From the NCBI RefSeq assembly GCF_017874715.1, contig NZ_JAGGLR010000004.1, forward strand, positions 1-64,000: a stretch of 64,000 bases of DNA. The letters are read 5' to 3'. Each line of letters begins with the position of its first letter. The first letter of the stretch is position 1. Shown in pieces: positions 26,168-37,446 of the stretch. The stretch is from Streptomyces iranensis. Lineage in GTDB: Bacteria; Actinomycetota; Actinomycetes; Streptomycetales; Streptomycetaceae. The translations under genes were made by a program, and so were the position numbers. The notes under the pieces are model-generated. The model saw only the letters and a program-made list of their open reading frames with translations, made no database searches and had not been told where the DNA came from.

Positions 26168-29100
26168 GTGAGCAGCGATCGGGACGAGATCCGCACGGGC
26201 GGAAACACACCCGGCGATGATCGGTCCGACGCGGAGACCGAGCACACGGGCGAGTTCACCATCGACTACACCCCACCCGCCTGGTACACGCAGAACGCTT
26301 CGTCGTCGTCCTCGCCGTCCTCCACGGCCCCCACGTCGACCGGCGGTTCCGGGGGAACCGGGACGGGCGCGGGTGCGGGGATGCCGGGTCCGCCGCCTCC
26401 ACCGCCGCCCACCGGCAATCCGGTGCCCGTGCCGGGGGTGCCGGAGCCGAGCGGTTTTCCGGGTGCCTGGCCGCCGCCGGCCCCGGTGCCCTCCTCCGAT
26501 GTCGCGTCGGACGCCTCCGAGGTGGCGGAGGTCCCCGCGCAGAGGGAGGACGAGGCACGGTCGGAACCGGAGAGCAGAGAGTCCGACTCGGGCAGTCACA
26601 TGTCGCCTTTGCCCGACTCTGGGGCTGATTCGATTGGTGCCGCGCCCGCGGGTGACAGCGTTACGGATGACGGCGTTTCGGACAGCGCTGAGTCCGAGCC
26701 CTCCTACGAGGCCTCCGCACCGGCAGCCGATGTCGAGACGGAGGATTCGGCTGCGGCTTCCGCCTCCGCTCCCGTCGATGACGACTTCACGCTGGCGCCC
26801 GCCGCTGCTCCGCAGGACGACGACGCCTTCCGGCCGGACTCGGAGTACGCCACCGAGGCGGGCTCCGACGAGGGCGAGAACGGCGATCTGGGCAGCCCTT
26901 CCACCGTGCGGTTCTCCACCGCCTCGCTGCGGCGCGAGATCGCCGAGAGGCGGAGCGAGGACTCCGGCGCCGGGTTCGCTGATCCCGGTTCCGGTTCCGG
27001 TTCTCCTTCCGGCTCCGGTTCCGGTTCTCCTTCGGGTTCCGGTTCGGATTCCGAGTCTGGGTCTTGGCCCGGGTCTGGCTCCGGGTCCGGGGTTGCGTCC
27101 GGGTCCGGGGGTGCGTCCCGGTCCGGTTCGGACGGCGATTCCGGCTCCTCTGAGTCGGACGACCGTACGGACGACGACGTGCGCAGCGAGGGCACATTGC
27201 GCTTCTCCACGGCCGCGCTGCGGCGTGAGATGGAGGAGCTGAGGCAGGCGAGCGCCGAGCCTCAGGACGCGGTTCCCGAGGACGCGGTCCCCGAGGACGC
27301 CGTGCCGCCGAGCGCGCCGTCGCCCGAGCAGCCCGCCACCACCTGGGCCCCGCCGCCCGTTCCGCAGTCGGGGCTGCCGCCCCTGCCGCCGGACTTCCAG
27401 CCCGCGGCGCCCGAGGACGCTCCACCGGCTCCGGGTCCCGCTCCGGTTCCGGAGCAGCGGACGGATGGGCCCGCCACCCCTGGTGCCGGAGTGCCGCTCC
27501 CGCCGCAGGACACCTCCTGGGCGCCTCCCCCGCCCCAGCCGCACGGTCAGCCCGAGCAACCCGCCGCCGGGCCGGGGCCGCAGGGCGGATACGGCTATCC
27601 GCGTCCCGGTGAGGGCGCTCCCGGTGCGATTCCGGGCCAGCCCGGTCCGGCCCCGCTGCCGGATCAGTCCCCGGGGGCGCAGCCCCCGGCGGGCAACGTG
27701 CCCGGCCCGCAGGGCGGTTACCAGCAGCCCGGTCCGGGCGTACCGGGTCCCGGTCCGCAGGGTGCCCCGGCTCCGCAGGGGCCCCACTACGGCTACCCGC
27801 CCCCGGGGGCCCAGCCCGCGCCCGGCCCGGGTGGTCCGGGACAGGGCCAGGGGCCGACGCCCGTCCCGGGCGGCTATGGCTTCCCGCAGCCGCCCGCCCC
27901 GGACCAGCAGGGCCAGGGCCCGTACCAGCAGCCCCCCGCACAGCCCTACCCCGCGCCCCAGGCTGGGCAGGCCGAGTACCCCGGCCACCCCGGACAGCCC
28001 GCCCAGCCGATGTACCCGGGCCAGCCCGGCCAGCCTGCCCAGCCCGGTCAGCCCGGTCAGCCTGCCCAGCCCGGTCCGTACGCGCCGAACGGCCCCGTCC
28101 AGGGCCAGCCGCCGTATGACCCCCAGGGTCAGCAGTTCCCCGGGCAGCAGGGTCCGGGCGCGCAGGGTGGGTACGGCTTCCCGCGGCCCGGCGACGGCGT
28201 TCCCGGACCCGTTCCCGGGCAGCCGGCGCAGCCACAGCCGCATGACGGATACGGCTATCCGCGCCCGGACGCCCAAGCCGCCCCGGCGGCCCCGGCCGAC
28301 CCCCGTACCGGCGGCTGGCCGACCGTGACGCCCGACCAGCGGCGCCAGGCCGGAGGCGCGGGGGCACCGCTCGGGTACACCGCCGCGGTCGAGCTCTCCT
28401 CGGACCGGCTGATCAAGGGCAAGCAGAAGCCGAAGAAGAACACCCCCGGCCCCTCCCGCTTCAAGCTCGGCGGCAAGAAGGAGGAGGCGGAGCGGCAGCG
28501 CAAGCTGGAGCTGATCCGCACGCCGGTGCTCTCCTGCTACCGCATCGCGGTGATCAGCCTCAAGGGCGGCGTCGGCAAGACCACGACGACCACCGCCCTC
28601 GGCTCGACGCTGGCCATCGAGCGCCAGGACAAGGTCATCGCGATCGACGCCAACCCGGACGCGGGCACCCTCGGCCGAAGGGTCCGCCGGGAGACCGGTG
28701 CGACCATTCGCGACCTGGTCACGGCGATCCCGTACCTCAACAGCTATATGGACATCCGGCGGTTCACCTCGCAGGCGCCGTCGGGGCTGGAGATCCTCGC
28801 CAACGACGTGGACCCGGCGGTCTCGACGACGTTCAACGACGACGACTACCGCAGCGTCATCGACGTCCTGGGCAAGCAGTACCCGATCATCCTCACCGAC
28901 TCGGGCACGGGCCTGCTCTACAGCGCCATGCGCGGCGTCCTCGACCTCGCCGACCAGTTGATCATCATCTCCACGCCCTCGGTGGACGGCGCGAGCAGCG
29001 CCAGCACCACCCTGGACTGGCTGTCCGCGCACGGCTACGCGGATCTGGTCTCGCGGAGCATCACGGTGATCTCCGGGGTCCGGGAGACCGGCAAGATGAT

Positions 29101-29551
29101 CAAGGTCGAGGACATCGTGTCCCACTTCGAGACCCGCTGCCGCGGGGTGATCGTCGTGCCGTTCGACGAGCATCTGTCGGCGGGCGCCGAGGTGGACCTG
29201 GACATGATGCGGCCCAAGACCCGTGAGGCGTACTTCAACCTCTCGGCCATGGTCGCGGAGGACTTCACCCGCGCCCAGCAGGAGCAGGGTCTGTGGACGG
29301 GCGACGGAGCGGCCCAGCCGCCGCAGGTGGCCCCGCCGATGCCCGGACCGGCCCAGCAGCCCTACCCGGGCGCCTACGCGCCTCAGCAGGGCCAGCAGCC
29401 GCAGTACCCCGGGTACCCGCAGCAAGGCGGCCAGCAGGGCTGGCAGCAGTCCTATGAGCAGGGGCAGCAAGGGCAGCAGCCGCAGCCCGGCCAGCCGTGG
29501 CAGCAGGCCCAGCCGGGGCAGCCCTGGCAGCAGCAGCCCCCGCAGCAGTAG
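26168..29551 (+). CDS. EspI-like Pro/Gln-rich protein with ParA/MinD-type P-loop ATPase domain
   Basis: The GTG start at 26168 has AGGAGG four bases upstream. The 1127 residues fall into an acidic Ser/Gly/Asp-rich N-terminus to ~350 with (SG)n-type tracts, a Pro/Gln/Gly-rich stretch to ~710, a basic segment ([20 protein letters not shown]), and a deviant-Walker ATPase domain. That domain carries [10 protein letters not shown] near 798 and [10 protein letters not shown] near 824. A Gln/Pro tail closes the chain. This order matches EspI of mycobacterial ESX-1, which tunes secretion to ATP level. It is alone between the propeller gene and the ribF end, with its own terminator. Role in this organism is inferred. 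Confidence 0.9.
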   Translation: MSSDRDEIRTGGNTPGDDRSDAETEHTGEFTIDYTPPAWYTQNASSSSSPSSTAPTSTGGSGGTGTGAGAGMPGPPPPPPPTGNPVPVPGVPEPSGFPGAWPPPAPVPSSDVASDASEVAEVPAQREDEARSEPESRESDSGSHMSPLPDSGADSIGAAPAGDSVTDDGVSDSAESEPSYEASAPAADVETEDSAAASASAPVDDDFTLAPAAAPQDDDAFRPDSEYATEAGSDEGENGDLGSPSTVRFSTASLRREIAERRSEDSGAGFADPGSGSGSPSGSGSGSPSGSGSDSESGSWPGSGSGSGVASGSGGASRSGSDGDSGSSESDDRTDDDVRSEGTLRFSTAALRREMEELRQASAEPQDAVPEDAVPEDAVPPSAPSPEQPATTWAPPPVPQSGLPPLPPDFQPAAPEDAPPAPGPAPVPEQRTDGPATPGAGVPLPPQDTSWAPPPPQPHGQPEQPAAGPGPQGGYGYPRPGEGAPGAIPGQPGPAPLPDQSPGAQPPAGNVPGPQGGYQQPGPGVPGPGPQGAPAPQGPHYGYPPPGAQPAPGPGGPGQGQGPTPVPGGYGFPQPPAPDQQGQGPYQQPPAQPYPAPQAGQAEYPGHPGQPAQPMYPGQPGQPAQPGQPGQPAQPGPYAPNGPVQGQPPYDPQGQQFPGQQGPGAQGGYGFPRPGDGVPGPVPGQPAQPQPHDGYGYPRPDAQAAPAAPADPRTGGWPTVTPDQRRQAGGAGAPLGYTAAVELSSDRLIKGKQKPKKNTPGPSRFKLGGKKEEAERQRKLELIRTPVLSCYRIAVISLKGGVGKTTTTTALGSTLAIERQDKVIAIDANPDAGTLGRRVRRETGATIRDLVTAIPYLNSYMDIRRFTSQAPSGLEILANDVDPAVSTTFNDDDYRSVIDVLGKQYPIILTDSGTGLLYSAMRGVLDLADQLIIISTPSVDGASSASTTLDWLSAHGYADLVSRSITVISGVRETGKMIKVEDIVSHFETRCRGVIVVPFDEHLSAGAEVDLDMMRPKTREAYFNLSAMVAEDFTRAQQEQGLWTGDGAAQPPQVAPPMPGPAQQPYPGAYAPQQGQQPQYPGYPQQGGQQGWQQSYEQGQQGQQPQPGQPWQQAQPGQPWQQQPPQQ

Positions 29552-29562
29552 CGGGCGAAGAA

Positions 29563-29610
29563 GCGAACGCGCCCCGTGGGCCGGTGATCCGGTCCACGGG
29601 GCGCATTCGC
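29563..29610 (+). terminator. Terminator behind the EspI-like gene
   Basis: A 17-bp stem (29563-29579 with 29594-29610, one mismatch) encloses a 14-base loop, 11 bases after the stop. It is followed by GTTCTCC. It separates the T7SS locus from ribF. Confidence 0.7.
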
Positions 29611-29711
29611 GTTCTCCGTTCACCACGCGGCGCACGGCGCCTCAGCACGCGCCCTCAGCCGCTCCCGTACGCCTCAGCCGCCGCGCCGTACGCCCCGTAC
29701 GCCAGTACGCC

Positions 29712-30665
29712 TCAACGGCTCCCGTGCTCCTCCACAAGCTCCCGCGCCCGCTTCACATCGGCCGCCATGCGCTCCAGCAGCGCCTCGATCGAGTCGAACT
29801 TCTCCTGGCCCCGCAGATAGGCGAGGAAGTCGACCTCGACATGGAGTCCGTACAGATCCAGTCCGACCCGGTCGATCGCATACGCCTCGACCGTTCGCTC
29901 GGTCCCGTCGAACTGCGGATTGGTGCCGACCGAGATCGCCGCGGGCATCGCCTCGCCCTGCGCCGTCAGCCAGCCGGCGTAGACGCCGTCGGCCGGGATC
30001 GCGGTGTGCGGCAGCGTCTCCAGGTTGGCCGTCGGGAAGCCCAGCTCACGGCCGCGCTGGGCACCGCGCACCACCACGCCCTCGACCCGGTGCGGCCGGC
30101 CGAGGACCTCCATCGCGCCCGTGACATCGCCCTCCGCGACCAGGCGGCGCACCAGCGTGGAGGAGAACGGCTCGCCGCCGCCCGCCTCACCGCGCTCGTA
30201 CAGGTCGATGACCTCGACCTCGTAGTCGTAGGTGGTACCGAGCTCGCGCAGGAATGCCACGTTCCCGGCGGCCTTGTGGCCGAAGCGGAAGTTGGGGCCC
30301 TCCACCACGACCCGGGTGTGCAACTTGTCCACCAGCACCTTCACCACGAAGTCCGCGGGGGTGAGCCGCGAGAACTCCGCCGTGAACGGCAGGATCAGCA
30401 CCGCGTCCACGCCCAGCCCGGCCATCAGCTCCGCGCGCCGCTGGTGCGTGGCGAGCAGCGGTGGATGGCTGCCGGGCCGCACGACCTCGCTCGGATGCGG
30501 GTCGAAGGTGACCACGACCGCCGGTACGCCCAGCTCACGCGCCCGTGCCACGGCACGGCCGATGATCAGCTGGTGCCCTCGGTGCACCCCGTCGTAGGAA
30601 CCGATGGTGACGACGCTGCGCCCCCAGTCCTCGGGGATGTCCTCCAAGCCACGCCAGCGCTGCAC
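29712..30665 (-). CDS. ribF: Bifunctional riboflavin kinase / FAD synthetase
   Basis: The enzyme makes FMN and then FAD from riboflavin. The N-terminal nucleotidyltransferase half has TIGSYDGVHRGH (residues 20-31, the HxGH-type motif) and TFDPHP. The C-terminal kinase half has GFPTANL, with the PTAN nucleotide-binding motif, and DGVYAGW. Its 317 residues are normal for the bifunctional enzyme. It ends the minus-strand translation gene set but is separated from truB by 245 bases with a hairpin, so it probably has its own promoter. Confidence 0.95.
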   Translation of the reverse strand: MQRWRGLEDIPEDWGRSVVTIGSYDGVHRGHQLIIGRAVARARELGVPAVVVTFDPHPSEVVRPGSHPPLLATHQRRAELMAGLGVDAVLILPFTAEFSRLTPADFVVKVLVDKLHTRVVVEGPNFRFGHKAAGNVAFLRELGTTYDYEVEVIDLYERGEAGGGEPFSSTLVRRLVAEGDVTGAMEVLGRPHRVEGVVVRGAQRGRELGFPTANLETLPHTAIPADGVYAGWLTAQGEAMPAAISVGTNPQFDGTERTVEAYAIDRVGLDLYGLHVEVDFLAYLRGQEKFDSIEALLERMAADVKRARELVEEHGSR

Positions 30666-30766
30666 TTTGCCCGCTCCTCGCCCGAACCTTTGTCTGTCGA
30701 CTTCGCAGGTCTAAGACTGCCATGCCCCGGGCCCCCGCCTCGCATCGGTGGCCGCCTCGAGCGCCC

Positions 30767-30801
30767 GGACCGGCCGGAAAGCCACGGTAGGCGGCCGGTC
30801 C
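30767..30801 (-). terminator. Hairpin between truB and ribF
   Basis: GGACCGGCCG (30767-30776) pairs perfectly with CGGCCGGTCC (30792-30801) over a 15-base loop. It likely ends the rbfA-truB transcript. Confidence 0.5.
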
Positions 30802-30910
30802 CGGCGGGTGCAACGCGGCCCGGAGTCGGCAATGACACACCGGCGCCGCGTCGGCCGGGCCGGGCGCGCCGACGGCGTCAACCCGGCAACCCGTCAACGC
30901 ATCAACGCCG

Positions 30911-31834
30911 TCATACGAAGACGGCCAGGCTCTTCGCCTTGCCCTTCGACTCCTCCACCAGGGCCAGAAAGCGCCCCTCCGGCCCGAAGACCGCGACCGG
31001 CCCCGACCCCGGCCCCGTCTCCCCCGACGGCATGTCGATCCGCACCCCGTTGCCCAGCAGCCGGGCCTGGCGCTCGTCCACGTCCCAGCGCGGGAACGCG
31101 GCGGCCGCCGCCTCCGCGATGGGCAGGATCTCAAGCGACTCCTCCAGCCGCTCCAGCGTCCTGGCCGCCTCCAGCCCGTACGGACCGACCCGGGTCCGGC
31201 GCAGGGCCGTGAGATGGCCGCCCACGCCGAGTCCGGCGCCCAGGTCGCGCGCCAGGGCCCGGATATAGGTGCCGGAGGAGCACACCACCGTGACGTCCAG
31301 GTCGAGGACGGTGGTGCCGTCCTCCGCCTTGGCCTCGCGGCGGTCGTGGAGGACGAAGGAGGAGACGGTCACCGGCCGTGCCGGGATCGCGAACTCCTCG
31401 CCCTCCCGCGCCCGTGCGTAGGAGCGCTTGCCGTCGATCTTGATGGCGCTGACCTTCGAGGGAACCTGCTGGATGTCCCCGGTCAGCTCCTCGATCCCGG
31501 CCCGGACGGCGCCCAGGTCGACCCCGGCGGCGCCGTCGGAGGCGGTGGTCTCGCCCTCCGCGTCATCGGTGACCGTGGTCTGCCCGAGCCGGATGGTGGC
31601 CCGGTACTCCTTCTCGGTCAGCGCCAGATGGCCCAGCAGCCGGGTGGCCTTCTCCACGCCGACCACGAGCACGCCCGTGGCCATCGGGTCCAGCGTCCCG
31701 GCGTGGCCGACCCGCCGGGTGCCGGCGAAGCGGCGCATCCTGGCGACGACGTCGTGCGAGGTGAAACCGGCCGGTTTGTCGACGATCACCAGGCCGTCCG
31801 GTGCCCCGGAACCGGCCCTGCCGTTGCGCGTCAT
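30911..31834 (-). CDS. truB: tRNA pseudouridine-55 synthase
   Basis: TruB converts U55 in the T-loop of tRNAs to pseudouridine. The catalytic motif [14 protein letters not shown] contains the active Asp at about residue 48, preceded by [16 protein letters not shown]. The C-terminal region holds the RNA-binding extension. Its 307 residues fit the family. The start ATG overlaps the rbfA stop by four bases (ATGA), so the two are translationally coupled. Confidence 0.96.
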   Translation of the reverse strand: MTRNGRAGSGAPDGLVIVDKPAGFTSHDVVARMRRFAGTRRVGHAGTLDPMATGVLVVGVEKATRLLGHLALTEKEYRATIRLGQTTVTDDAEGETTASDGAAGVDLGAVRAGIEELTGDIQQVPSKVSAIKIDGKRSYARAREGEEFAIPARPVTVSSFVLHDRREAKAEDGTTVLDLDVTVVCSSGTYIRALARDLGAGLGVGGHLTALRRTRVGPYGLEAARTLERLEESLEILPIAEAAAAAFPRWDVDERQARLLGNGVRIDMPSGETGPGSGPVAVFGPEGRFLALVEESKGKAKSLAVFV

Positions 31835-32301
31835 GTGTCCGCTGAACCCTTGCCGTCCGTGCCGGGCTCCTCGTCGTCCTCCTGGCCGGGCTTGCGGTAC
31901 GGATCGGCCTCGCCCGCGTAAGCGGCCCCCGAGGACGCCTCGCGCACCTGGGCGTCCGCCTCCCTGGCCTTGGCGAGCAGATCGTCGATGGTGCGGGCGT
32001 TCTCCGGCAGCGCGTCCGGGACGAACGTCAGGGTCGGGGTGAAGCGCACCCCCGTCTGGCGCCCGACCTCCGACCGCAGCACGCCCTTGGCGCTCTCCAG
32101 GGCCGCGGCGGAGGCCGCCCGCTCCTCGTCGTCGCCGAAGACCGTGTAGAAGACGGTCGCCTCCCGCAGATCACCGGTGATCCGGGTGTCGGTGATGGTC
32201 ACATAGCCCAGCCGCGGGTCCTTGATCCGCCGCTGCAGGGTCTCCGCGACCACGACCCGGATGCGGTCCGCCAGCTTGCGTGCCCGCGCGGTGTCGGTCA
32301 T
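31831..32301 (-). CDS. rbfA: Ribosome-binding factor A
   Basis: RbfA is a KH-like protein that binds immature 30S subunits and aids 16S 5'-end maturation. The sequence has the family pattern: [38 protein letters not shown] and [19 protein letters not shown]. An acidic ~35-residue C-terminal tail follows, typical of actinobacteria. The ATG has GAAGAAG upstream. It overlaps truB by four bases. Confidence 0.95.
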   Translation of the reverse strand: MTDTARARKLADRIRVVVAETLQRRIKDPRLGYVTITDTRITGDLREATVFYTVFGDDEERAASAAALESAKGVLRSEVGRQTGVRFTPTLTFVPDALPENARTIDDLLAKAREADAQVREASSGAAYAGEADPYRKPGQEDDEEPGTDGKGSADT

Positions 32302-32373
32302 GCGTCTTCTTCTCTCTTCTTCGCGTCAGTCATCGATGGCCGGGGGCGCGGTCTGCGACCACCGGTCCGGCCC

Positions 32374-32670
32374 TCATTCATCATCGCCACCGTGGAACCG
32401 CCGTCGCACGGACAGCAGCTCCACCTCCGGCCGCGCCGCCACCAGCCGCTCGCAGCGGTCGAGCACCTCCGAGAGGTGGCCCGGGTCCCCGGAGACCATC
32501 GCCAGGGCGATCTGGGCCCTGCGGTACAGGTCCTGGTCGCCGACCTCCGCCGCGCTCACCGCGAATTTGCGGTGCAGCTCGGCGACGATCGGGCGGACGA
32601 CGGAGCGCTTCTCCTTCAACGACCGTACGTCGCCGAGAAGCAGGTCAAAGGACAACGTCCCTACATACAT
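32374..32670 (-). CDS. DUF503 (YlxP-like) protein
   Basis: From ATG 32670 the product is 98 residues (MYVGTLSFDLLLGDVRSLKE), matching the DUF503 family with its KEKRSVVRPIV helix and the GDQDLYRRAQIALAMVSGD strand. A longer frame to 32730 lacks family support. It lies between infB and rbfA, where YlxP-like genes usually are; in Bacillus YlxP has been linked to ribosome assembly. A strong hairpin separates it from infB, so it may be expressed less than the upstream genes or from its own promoter. Confidence 0.9.
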   Translation of the reverse strand: MYVGTLSFDLLLGDVRSLKEKRSVVRPIVAELHRKFAVSAAEVGDQDLYRRAQIALAMVSGDPGHLSEVLDRCERLVAARPEVELLSVRRRFHGGDDE

Positions 32671-32735
32671 GCGGTCCGGGTCAAGCCACCCGTGGGGCCT
32701 TTGTGATTGCGGGCTTCTCGCACCGTACACGCAAG

Positions 32736-32781
32736 GGCCGGGGCCGATCGACGGAAATTCCTCCGCCGATCGGCCCCGGCC
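32736..32781 (-). terminator. 15-bp perfect hairpin directly behind infB
   Basis: GGCCGGGGCCGATCG (32736-32750) pairs without mismatch with CGATCGGCCCCGGCC (32767-32781) over a 16-base loop. It begins 11 bases past the infB stop on the minus strand. Confidence 0.8.
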
Positions 32782-32792
32782 GCCGCCGCTTG

Positions 32793-35700
32793 TCAGCCGC
32801 GCGGCTTCTCGCGCATCTCGTACGTCGCGATGACGTCGTCGATCTTGATGTCGTTGTAGCTGCCGAGGTTGATACCGCCCTCGAAGCCCTCGCGAATCTC
32901 GGTGACGTCGTCCTTGAAGCGGCGCAGGCCCTCGATGTTGAGGTTCTCCGCGATGACCTTGCCGTCGCGGACGAGGCGGGCCTTGGTGTTCCGCTTGACC
33001 TCGCCGGAGCGGATGAGCACACCCGCGATGTTGCCCAGCTTGGACGAGCGGAAGACCTCGCGGATCTCCGCCGTACCGAGCTCGACCTCTTCGTACTCCG
33101 GCTTGAGCATGCCCTTCAGGGCCGCCTCGATCTCCTCGATCACCTGGTAGATGACCGAGTAGTAACGGACGTCCACGCCCTCGCGCTCGGCCATCTGCGT
33201 GGCACGCCCGTCGGCGCGCACGTTGAAGCCGATGACGATGGCGTCCGAGCCCGTCGCCAGGTCGATGTCGGTCTCGGTGACCGCACCCACACCGCGGTGC
33301 AGCACCCGCAGGTCCACCTCTTCGCCGACGTCGAGCTGGAGCAGCGAGGACTCGAGAGCCTCCACCGAACCGGACGCGTCGCCCTTGATGATGAGGTTGA
33401 GCTGCTGGACCTGACCGGCCTTGAGCACCTTGTCCAGGTCCTCCAGGGAGACCCGGCGGGTGCGCTTGGCGAAGGCCGCGTTCCGCTCGCGGGCGGCGCG
33501 CTTCTCGGCGATCTGGCGGGCGGTGCGGTCCTCGTCCACGACGAGGAAGTTGTCACCCGCACCGGGCACGTTGGTCAGACCGAGCACCAGGACCGGGGTC
33601 GCCGGGCCGGCCTCCACCACGTTGTTCCCGTTGTCGTCGAGCATCGCCCGGACGCGGCCGTACGCGTCGCCGACGACCATCGTGTCGCCGACCCGCAGGG
33701 TGCCGCGCTGGACCAGCACGGTGGCCACGGCGCCGCGGCCGCGGTCGAGGTGGGCCTCGATCGCGATGCCCTGTGCGTCCTGCTCCGAGTTGGCCCGCAG
33801 GTCGAGCGAGGCGTCGGCGGTGAGGACGACGGCCTCCAGCAGGCTGTCGATGTGCAGACCCTGCTTGGCGGAGATGTCGACGAACATGGTGTCGCCGCCG
33901 TACTCCTCGGCCACCAGGCCGTACTCGGTCAGCTGACCGCGCACCTTGGTCGGGTCCGCGCCCTCGACGTCGATCTTGTTGACCGCGACCACGATCGGCA
34001 CATCGGCCGCCTTGGCGTGGTTCAGCGCCTCGATCGTCTGGGGCATCACACCGTCGTTGGCCGCCACCACGAGGATCGCGATGTCGGTCGACTTGGCACC
34101 ACGGGCACGCATGGCGGTGAACGCCTCGTGACCCGGGGTGTCGATGAAGGTGATCCTGCGCTCTTCGTCGTTGACCTCGGTCGAGACCTGGTAGGCACCG
34201 ATGTGCTGGGTGATGCCGCCGGCCTCGCCCGCGACCACGTTGGTCTTGCGGATCGCGTCCAGCAGTCGGGTCTTACCGTGGTCGACGTGACCCATGACGG
34301 TCACCACCGGCGGACGCGCGGAGAGCATCTCCTCGCCGCCCTCGTCCTCGCCGAACTCGATGTCGAAGGACTCGAGAAGCTCGCGGTCCTCCTCCTCCGG
34401 GCTGACGATCTCGACGTTGTAGTTCATCTCGTCGGCGAGAAGCTGAAGCGTCTCGTCGGAGACGGACTGCGTCGCGGTGACCATCTCGCCGAGGTTGAGC
34501 ATGACGGCGACCAGCGACGCCGGGTTGGCGTTGATCTTCTCCGCGAAGTCGGTGAGAGAGGCACCACGCGACAGCCGGACCGTCTGGCCGTTGCCGCGCG
34601 GCAGCATCACGCCGCCGACCGACGGGGCCTGCATGGCCTCGTACTCCTGGCGCCTCTGCCGCTTCGACTTACGGCCACGACGCGCCGGACCGCCGGGACG
34701 GCCGAAGGCGCCCTGCGTACCACCACGGCCACCGGGACCGCCGGGACGGCCGCCGAAGCCGGGACGGCCACCGCCGCCGAAACCGCCACCGCCGCCGGGA
34801 CCGCCCGGACGGCCGGCGAAACCGCCGCCACCACCGGGACGACCGCCACCGCCGCCACCGGGACGACCGGCGAAGCCGCCGCCACCACCGGGACGACCGC
34901 CACCGCCGCCACCGGGACGACCGCCGCCGCCGGGACCGCGACCGCCACCGCCGCCGGGGCCCGGACGCGGGCCCGCGGCCGGACGCTGCGGCATCATGCC
35001 CGGGTTCGGACGCGCGCCGCCGGGACCCGGACGCGGGCCGCCACCCTGGGCGCCCTGCGGACGGGGCATCTGGCCCGGAGTGGGACGGGGACCGCCGGGA
35101 CCGCCCTGGCCACGGCCCGGACCGCCCTGGCCGCCGCCCTGCGGACGCGGACCGCCGCCGGGCTGACCGCCGGGACGCGGGGCGCCGCCGGGACGGGGCG
35201 CCTGGGGGCGCGCCATACCGGTGGAGCCACCGGAGGTGAAGGGGTTGTTACCGGGACGGGGACCGGCCGGACGGGGACCACCCGAACGCGGACGCTCCTG
35301 ACCCGGACGCGGGCCACCACGGCCACCCTGGCCGCCCTCGCGCTGACCACCCTCGCGCTGGCCACCCTGGCCCTGGCCCGGTGCGCCCGGACGGGCGCCG
35401 GGGCGCGGACCGGGAGTGGCACCCGGCTTGCCGGGCGCACCCGGCTTGGCCGCGGCGGGCTTGGGCGCGGGGGTCGGCGGCGCGGTGAACTCGGGCTGCG
35501 CCGGAGCCGCCGGCGCGGGGCCCGGCTTGGGGCCGGGGGCCGGACGGGCAGCCGGTGCCGGTGTGGGACGCGGGCCCGGAGTGGGCGCCGCGGAGGGGGT
35601 GCCGCGCTGGCCCTCGGGGGCGCCGGCCGGCTTGGGGCCGGGCGCCGGGGGCTTGGGGGCGGCCGGACGGGCCGCCGCCGCCGGACCTGGGGTCGGCGGC

Positions 35701-35915
35701 TTGGGCGTCGCCTTGCGCGGCGCCGAGGGCTTACCGGAGGCGCGGCCGGAGCCGTTGCCACCCTGGAAAGCGTCAGTCAACTTGCGCACAACCGGCGCCT
35801 CGATCGTCGAGGACGCCGAACGTACAAATTCACCGAGTTCCTGGAGCTTGGCCATGACGACCTTGCTCTCAACTCCGAACTCCTTGGCGAGTTCGTATAC
35901 CCGGACCTTAGCCAC
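32793..35915 (-). CDS. infB: Translation initiation factor IF-2
   Basis: The GTPase brings fMet-tRNA to the 30S subunit. The 1040 residues start with the IF2-N helix bundle ([20 protein letters not shown]). A ~400-residue Ala/Pro/Gly/Arg-rich linker follows, including back-to-back 18-residue Gly-rich repeats (FAGRPGGGG type, DNA around 34790-34930). A second IF2-N motif precedes the G domain, with GHVDHGKT near 541, DTPGHE and NKID, then the beta-barrel and C-terminal tRNA-binding domains. The long linker is normal for streptomycetes. It lies behind ylxR in the nusA-infB gene set. Confidence 0.98.
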   Translation of the reverse strand: MAKVRVYELAKEFGVESKVVMAKLQELGEFVRSASSTIEAPVVRKLTDAFQGGNGSGRASGKPSAPRKATPKPPTPGPAAAARPAAPKPPAPGPKPAGAPEGQRGTPSAAPTPGPRPTPAPAARPAPGPKPGPAPAAPAQPEFTAPPTPAPKPAAAKPGAPGKPGATPGPRPGARPGAPGQGQGGQREGGQREGGQGGRGGPRPGQERPRSGGPRPAGPRPGNNPFTSGGSTGMARPQAPRPGGAPRPGGQPGGGPRPQGGGQGGPGRGQGGPGGPRPTPGQMPRPQGAQGGGPRPGPGGARPNPGMMPQRPAAGPRPGPGGGGGRGPGGGGRPGGGGGGRPGGGGGFAGRPGGGGGGRPGGGGGFAGRPGGPGGGGGFGGGGRPGFGGRPGGPGGRGGTQGAFGRPGGPARRGRKSKRQRRQEYEAMQAPSVGGVMLPRGNGQTVRLSRGASLTDFAEKINANPASLVAVMLNLGEMVTATQSVSDETLQLLADEMNYNVEIVSPEEEDRELLESFDIEFGEDEGGEEMLSARPPVVTVMGHVDHGKTRLLDAIRKTNVVAGEAGGITQHIGAYQVSTEVNDEERRITFIDTPGHEAFTAMRARGAKSTDIAILVVAANDGVMPQTIEALNHAKAADVPIVVAVNKIDVEGADPTKVRGQLTEYGLVAEEYGGDTMFVDISAKQGLHIDSLLEAVVLTADASLDLRANSEQDAQGIAIEAHLDRGRGAVATVLVQRGTLRVGDTMVVGDAYGRVRAMLDDNGNNVVEAGPATPVLVLGLTNVPGAGDNFLVVDEDRTARQIAEKRAARERNAAFAKRTRRVSLEDLDKVLKAGQVQQLNLIIKGDASGSVEALESSLLQLDVGEEVDLRVLHRGVGAVTETDIDLATGSDAIVIGFNVRADGRATQMAEREGVDVRYYSVIYQVIEEIEAALKGMLKPEYEEVELGTAEIREVFRSSKLGNIAGVLIRSGEVKRNTKARLVRDGKVIAENLNIEGLRRFKDDVTEIREGFEGGINLGSYNDIKIDDVIATYEMREKPRG

Positions 35916-36067
35916 TTCGCTCCTTTTAGGTCCGGGTTGTCGCCGGACCGTCGCTACTTCATGGGCGTACTCATCGCGTACTCATCGAGTGCTCATCGCA
36001 ATCTCGACCTACTTCCGACTCGCGAGGTACCTGACCGCACGGTGTCCCGTGCCGTTCTTTCAACTAC

Positions 36068-36355
36068 TCAGGGTGTCGCCTGTGCACCCTGCTCGACAAA
36101 CCGGCGGAGCGCCGTGGTGTCGAGCGCTCCCGGCCCCCTGAAGGCCCGGGAAAAGGCCCGGCGGCGAACCGCCAGGTCAAGGCAGACCCGTGTGGGGTGA
36201 ACATAAGCACCCCGACCGGGGAGCGTACCGCGCCGGTCGGGGACACAAACACCCTCGACAGCCACGATGCGCAGCAGATCGTTCTTGGCCGCCCGATCCC
36301 GGCATCCCACACAGGTTCTCTCAGGGCAGGCACCAGCTCGCGTGCGGCCAGACAC
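36068..36355 (-). CDS. ylxR: YlxR (DUF448) RNA-binding protein
   Basis: The 95-residue basic protein has the YlxR signature PERTCVGCR at residues 11-19, followed by LLRIV and GRGAYVHPTRVCLDLAVRRR. YlxR (RnpM) is a nucleoid- or RNase P-associated RNA-binding regulator in other bacteria. The start is GTG at 36355, and an overlapping longer frame is a shadow. It sits between nusA and infB as usual. Confidence 0.93.
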   Translation of the reverse strand: MSGRTRAGACPERTCVGCRDRAAKNDLLRIVAVEGVCVPDRRGTLPGRGAYVHPTRVCLDLAVRRRAFSRAFRGPGALDTTALRRFVEQGAQATP

Positions 36356-36451
36356 TGGTTAAGTCTACCTCCCCGTACCGACCTCACCCCCTGGGGGGAG
36401 TGATCGAACCGTCACTCGATTTGGCCCGGATCCTGGGGGATCCGACCTGAA

Positions 36452-37444
36452 TCAGCCTTGATCACCCAACTGCTCGGTGTCCGGCCGGATGTCGATCCGC
36501 CAGCCGGTCAGCCGCGCCGCCAGCCGGGCGTTCTGCCCCTCCTTGCCGATGGCGAGCGAGAGCTGGTAGTCCGGCACGGTGACCCGGGCCGAGCGCGCCG
36601 CCAGGTCGACCACCTCGACCTTGCTCACCCGCGCGGGTGACAGCGCGTTCGCCACGAGCTCAGCGGGCTCGTCCGACCAGTCGACGATGTCGATCTTCTC
36701 GCCGTGCAGCTCGGCCATCACGCTGCGCACCCGCCCGCCCATCGGGCCGATGCACGCGCCCTTGGCGTTCAGCCCCGCGCGGGTGGACCGGACCGCGATC
36801 TTGGTGCGGTGGCCCGCCTCACGGGCGATCGCCGCGATCTCCACGGAGCCGTCCGCGATCTCCGGCACCTCGAGCGCGAAGAGCTTCTTGACCAGATTGG
36901 GATGCGTACGCGAAAGGGTCACCGACGGTCCGCGCACGCCCTTGACGACTCGTACGACGTACGTACGCAGCCGGGTGCCATGGGCGTAGTCCTCGCCCGG
37001 GACCTGCTCCTGCACCGGCAGGATCGCCTCGAGACGGCCGATGTCCACCAGCACGTTCTTGGGGTCCTTGCCCTGCTGGACGACGCCGGCGACGACATCG
37101 CCCTCCCGCCCCGCGTACTCGCCGAAGGTGATCTCCTCCTCGGCGTCCCGCAGCCGCTGGAGGATGACCTGCTTCGCGGTCATGGCGGCGATCCGGCCGA
37201 AGCCGGAGGGGGTGTCGTCGAACTCCTGGGGCTCCTGCCCCTCCTCCAGGTCCTCGGCGTCCTCACGGGCCCATACGGTCACATGGCCGGTGTCGCGGTT
37301 GAGCTCCACGCGGGCCCGGCGGCGGCTTCCCTCGGTGCGGTGGTAGGCGATGAGGAGGGCCGATTCGATCGCCTCGACCAGCAGGTCGAAGGAGATCTCC
37401 TTCTCTCGCACCAGACCCCGCAGGGCACTCATGTCGATGTCCAC
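36452..37444 (-). CDS. nusA: Transcription termination/antitermination factor NusA
   Basis: The start is GTG at 37444 ([19 protein letters not shown]) with AAGGAGGAGG upstream; a much longer open frame continues into rimP but in the wrong frame. The 330 residues contain the N-terminal RNA-polymerase-binding domain to ~130, an S1 domain ([20 protein letters not shown]) and two KH domains ([15 protein letters not shown] and [16 protein letters not shown]). There are no C-terminal acidic repeats, as in other actinobacteria. The ribosome site overlaps the end of rimP, so the genes are tightly coupled. Confidence 0.96.
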   Translation of the reverse strand: MDIDMSALRGLVREKEISFDLLVEAIESALLIAYHRTEGSRRRARVELNRDTGHVTVWAREDAEDLEEGQEPQEFDDTPSGFGRIAAMTAKQVILQRLRDAEEEITFGEYAGREGDVVAGVVQQGKDPKNVLVDIGRLEAILPVQEQVPGEDYAHGTRLRTYVVRVVKGVRGPSVTLSRTHPNLVKKLFALEVPEIADGSVEIAAIAREAGHRTKIAVRSTRAGLNAKGACIGPMGGRVRSVMAELHGEKIDIVDWSDEPAELVANALSPARVSKVEVVDLAARSARVTVPDYQLSLAIGKEGQNARLAARLTGWRIDIRPDTEQLGDQG

Positions 37445-37446
37445 GG

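Noticed and set aside
26135..29635. A 1166-codon minus-strand open frame
   Set aside because: It is antisense to the EspI-like gene, Arg/Leu/Gly-rich without domains, and arises from the G/C-rich Pro/Gln repeats.
34700..34950. Possible CRISPR or satellite array
   Set aside because: The repetition is the Gly-rich linker coding sequence of infB, with no spacers.
32280..36200. A 1306-codon plus-strand open frame
   Set aside because: It is antisense to infB over its full length; the recognisable GTPase motifs are on the minus strand.
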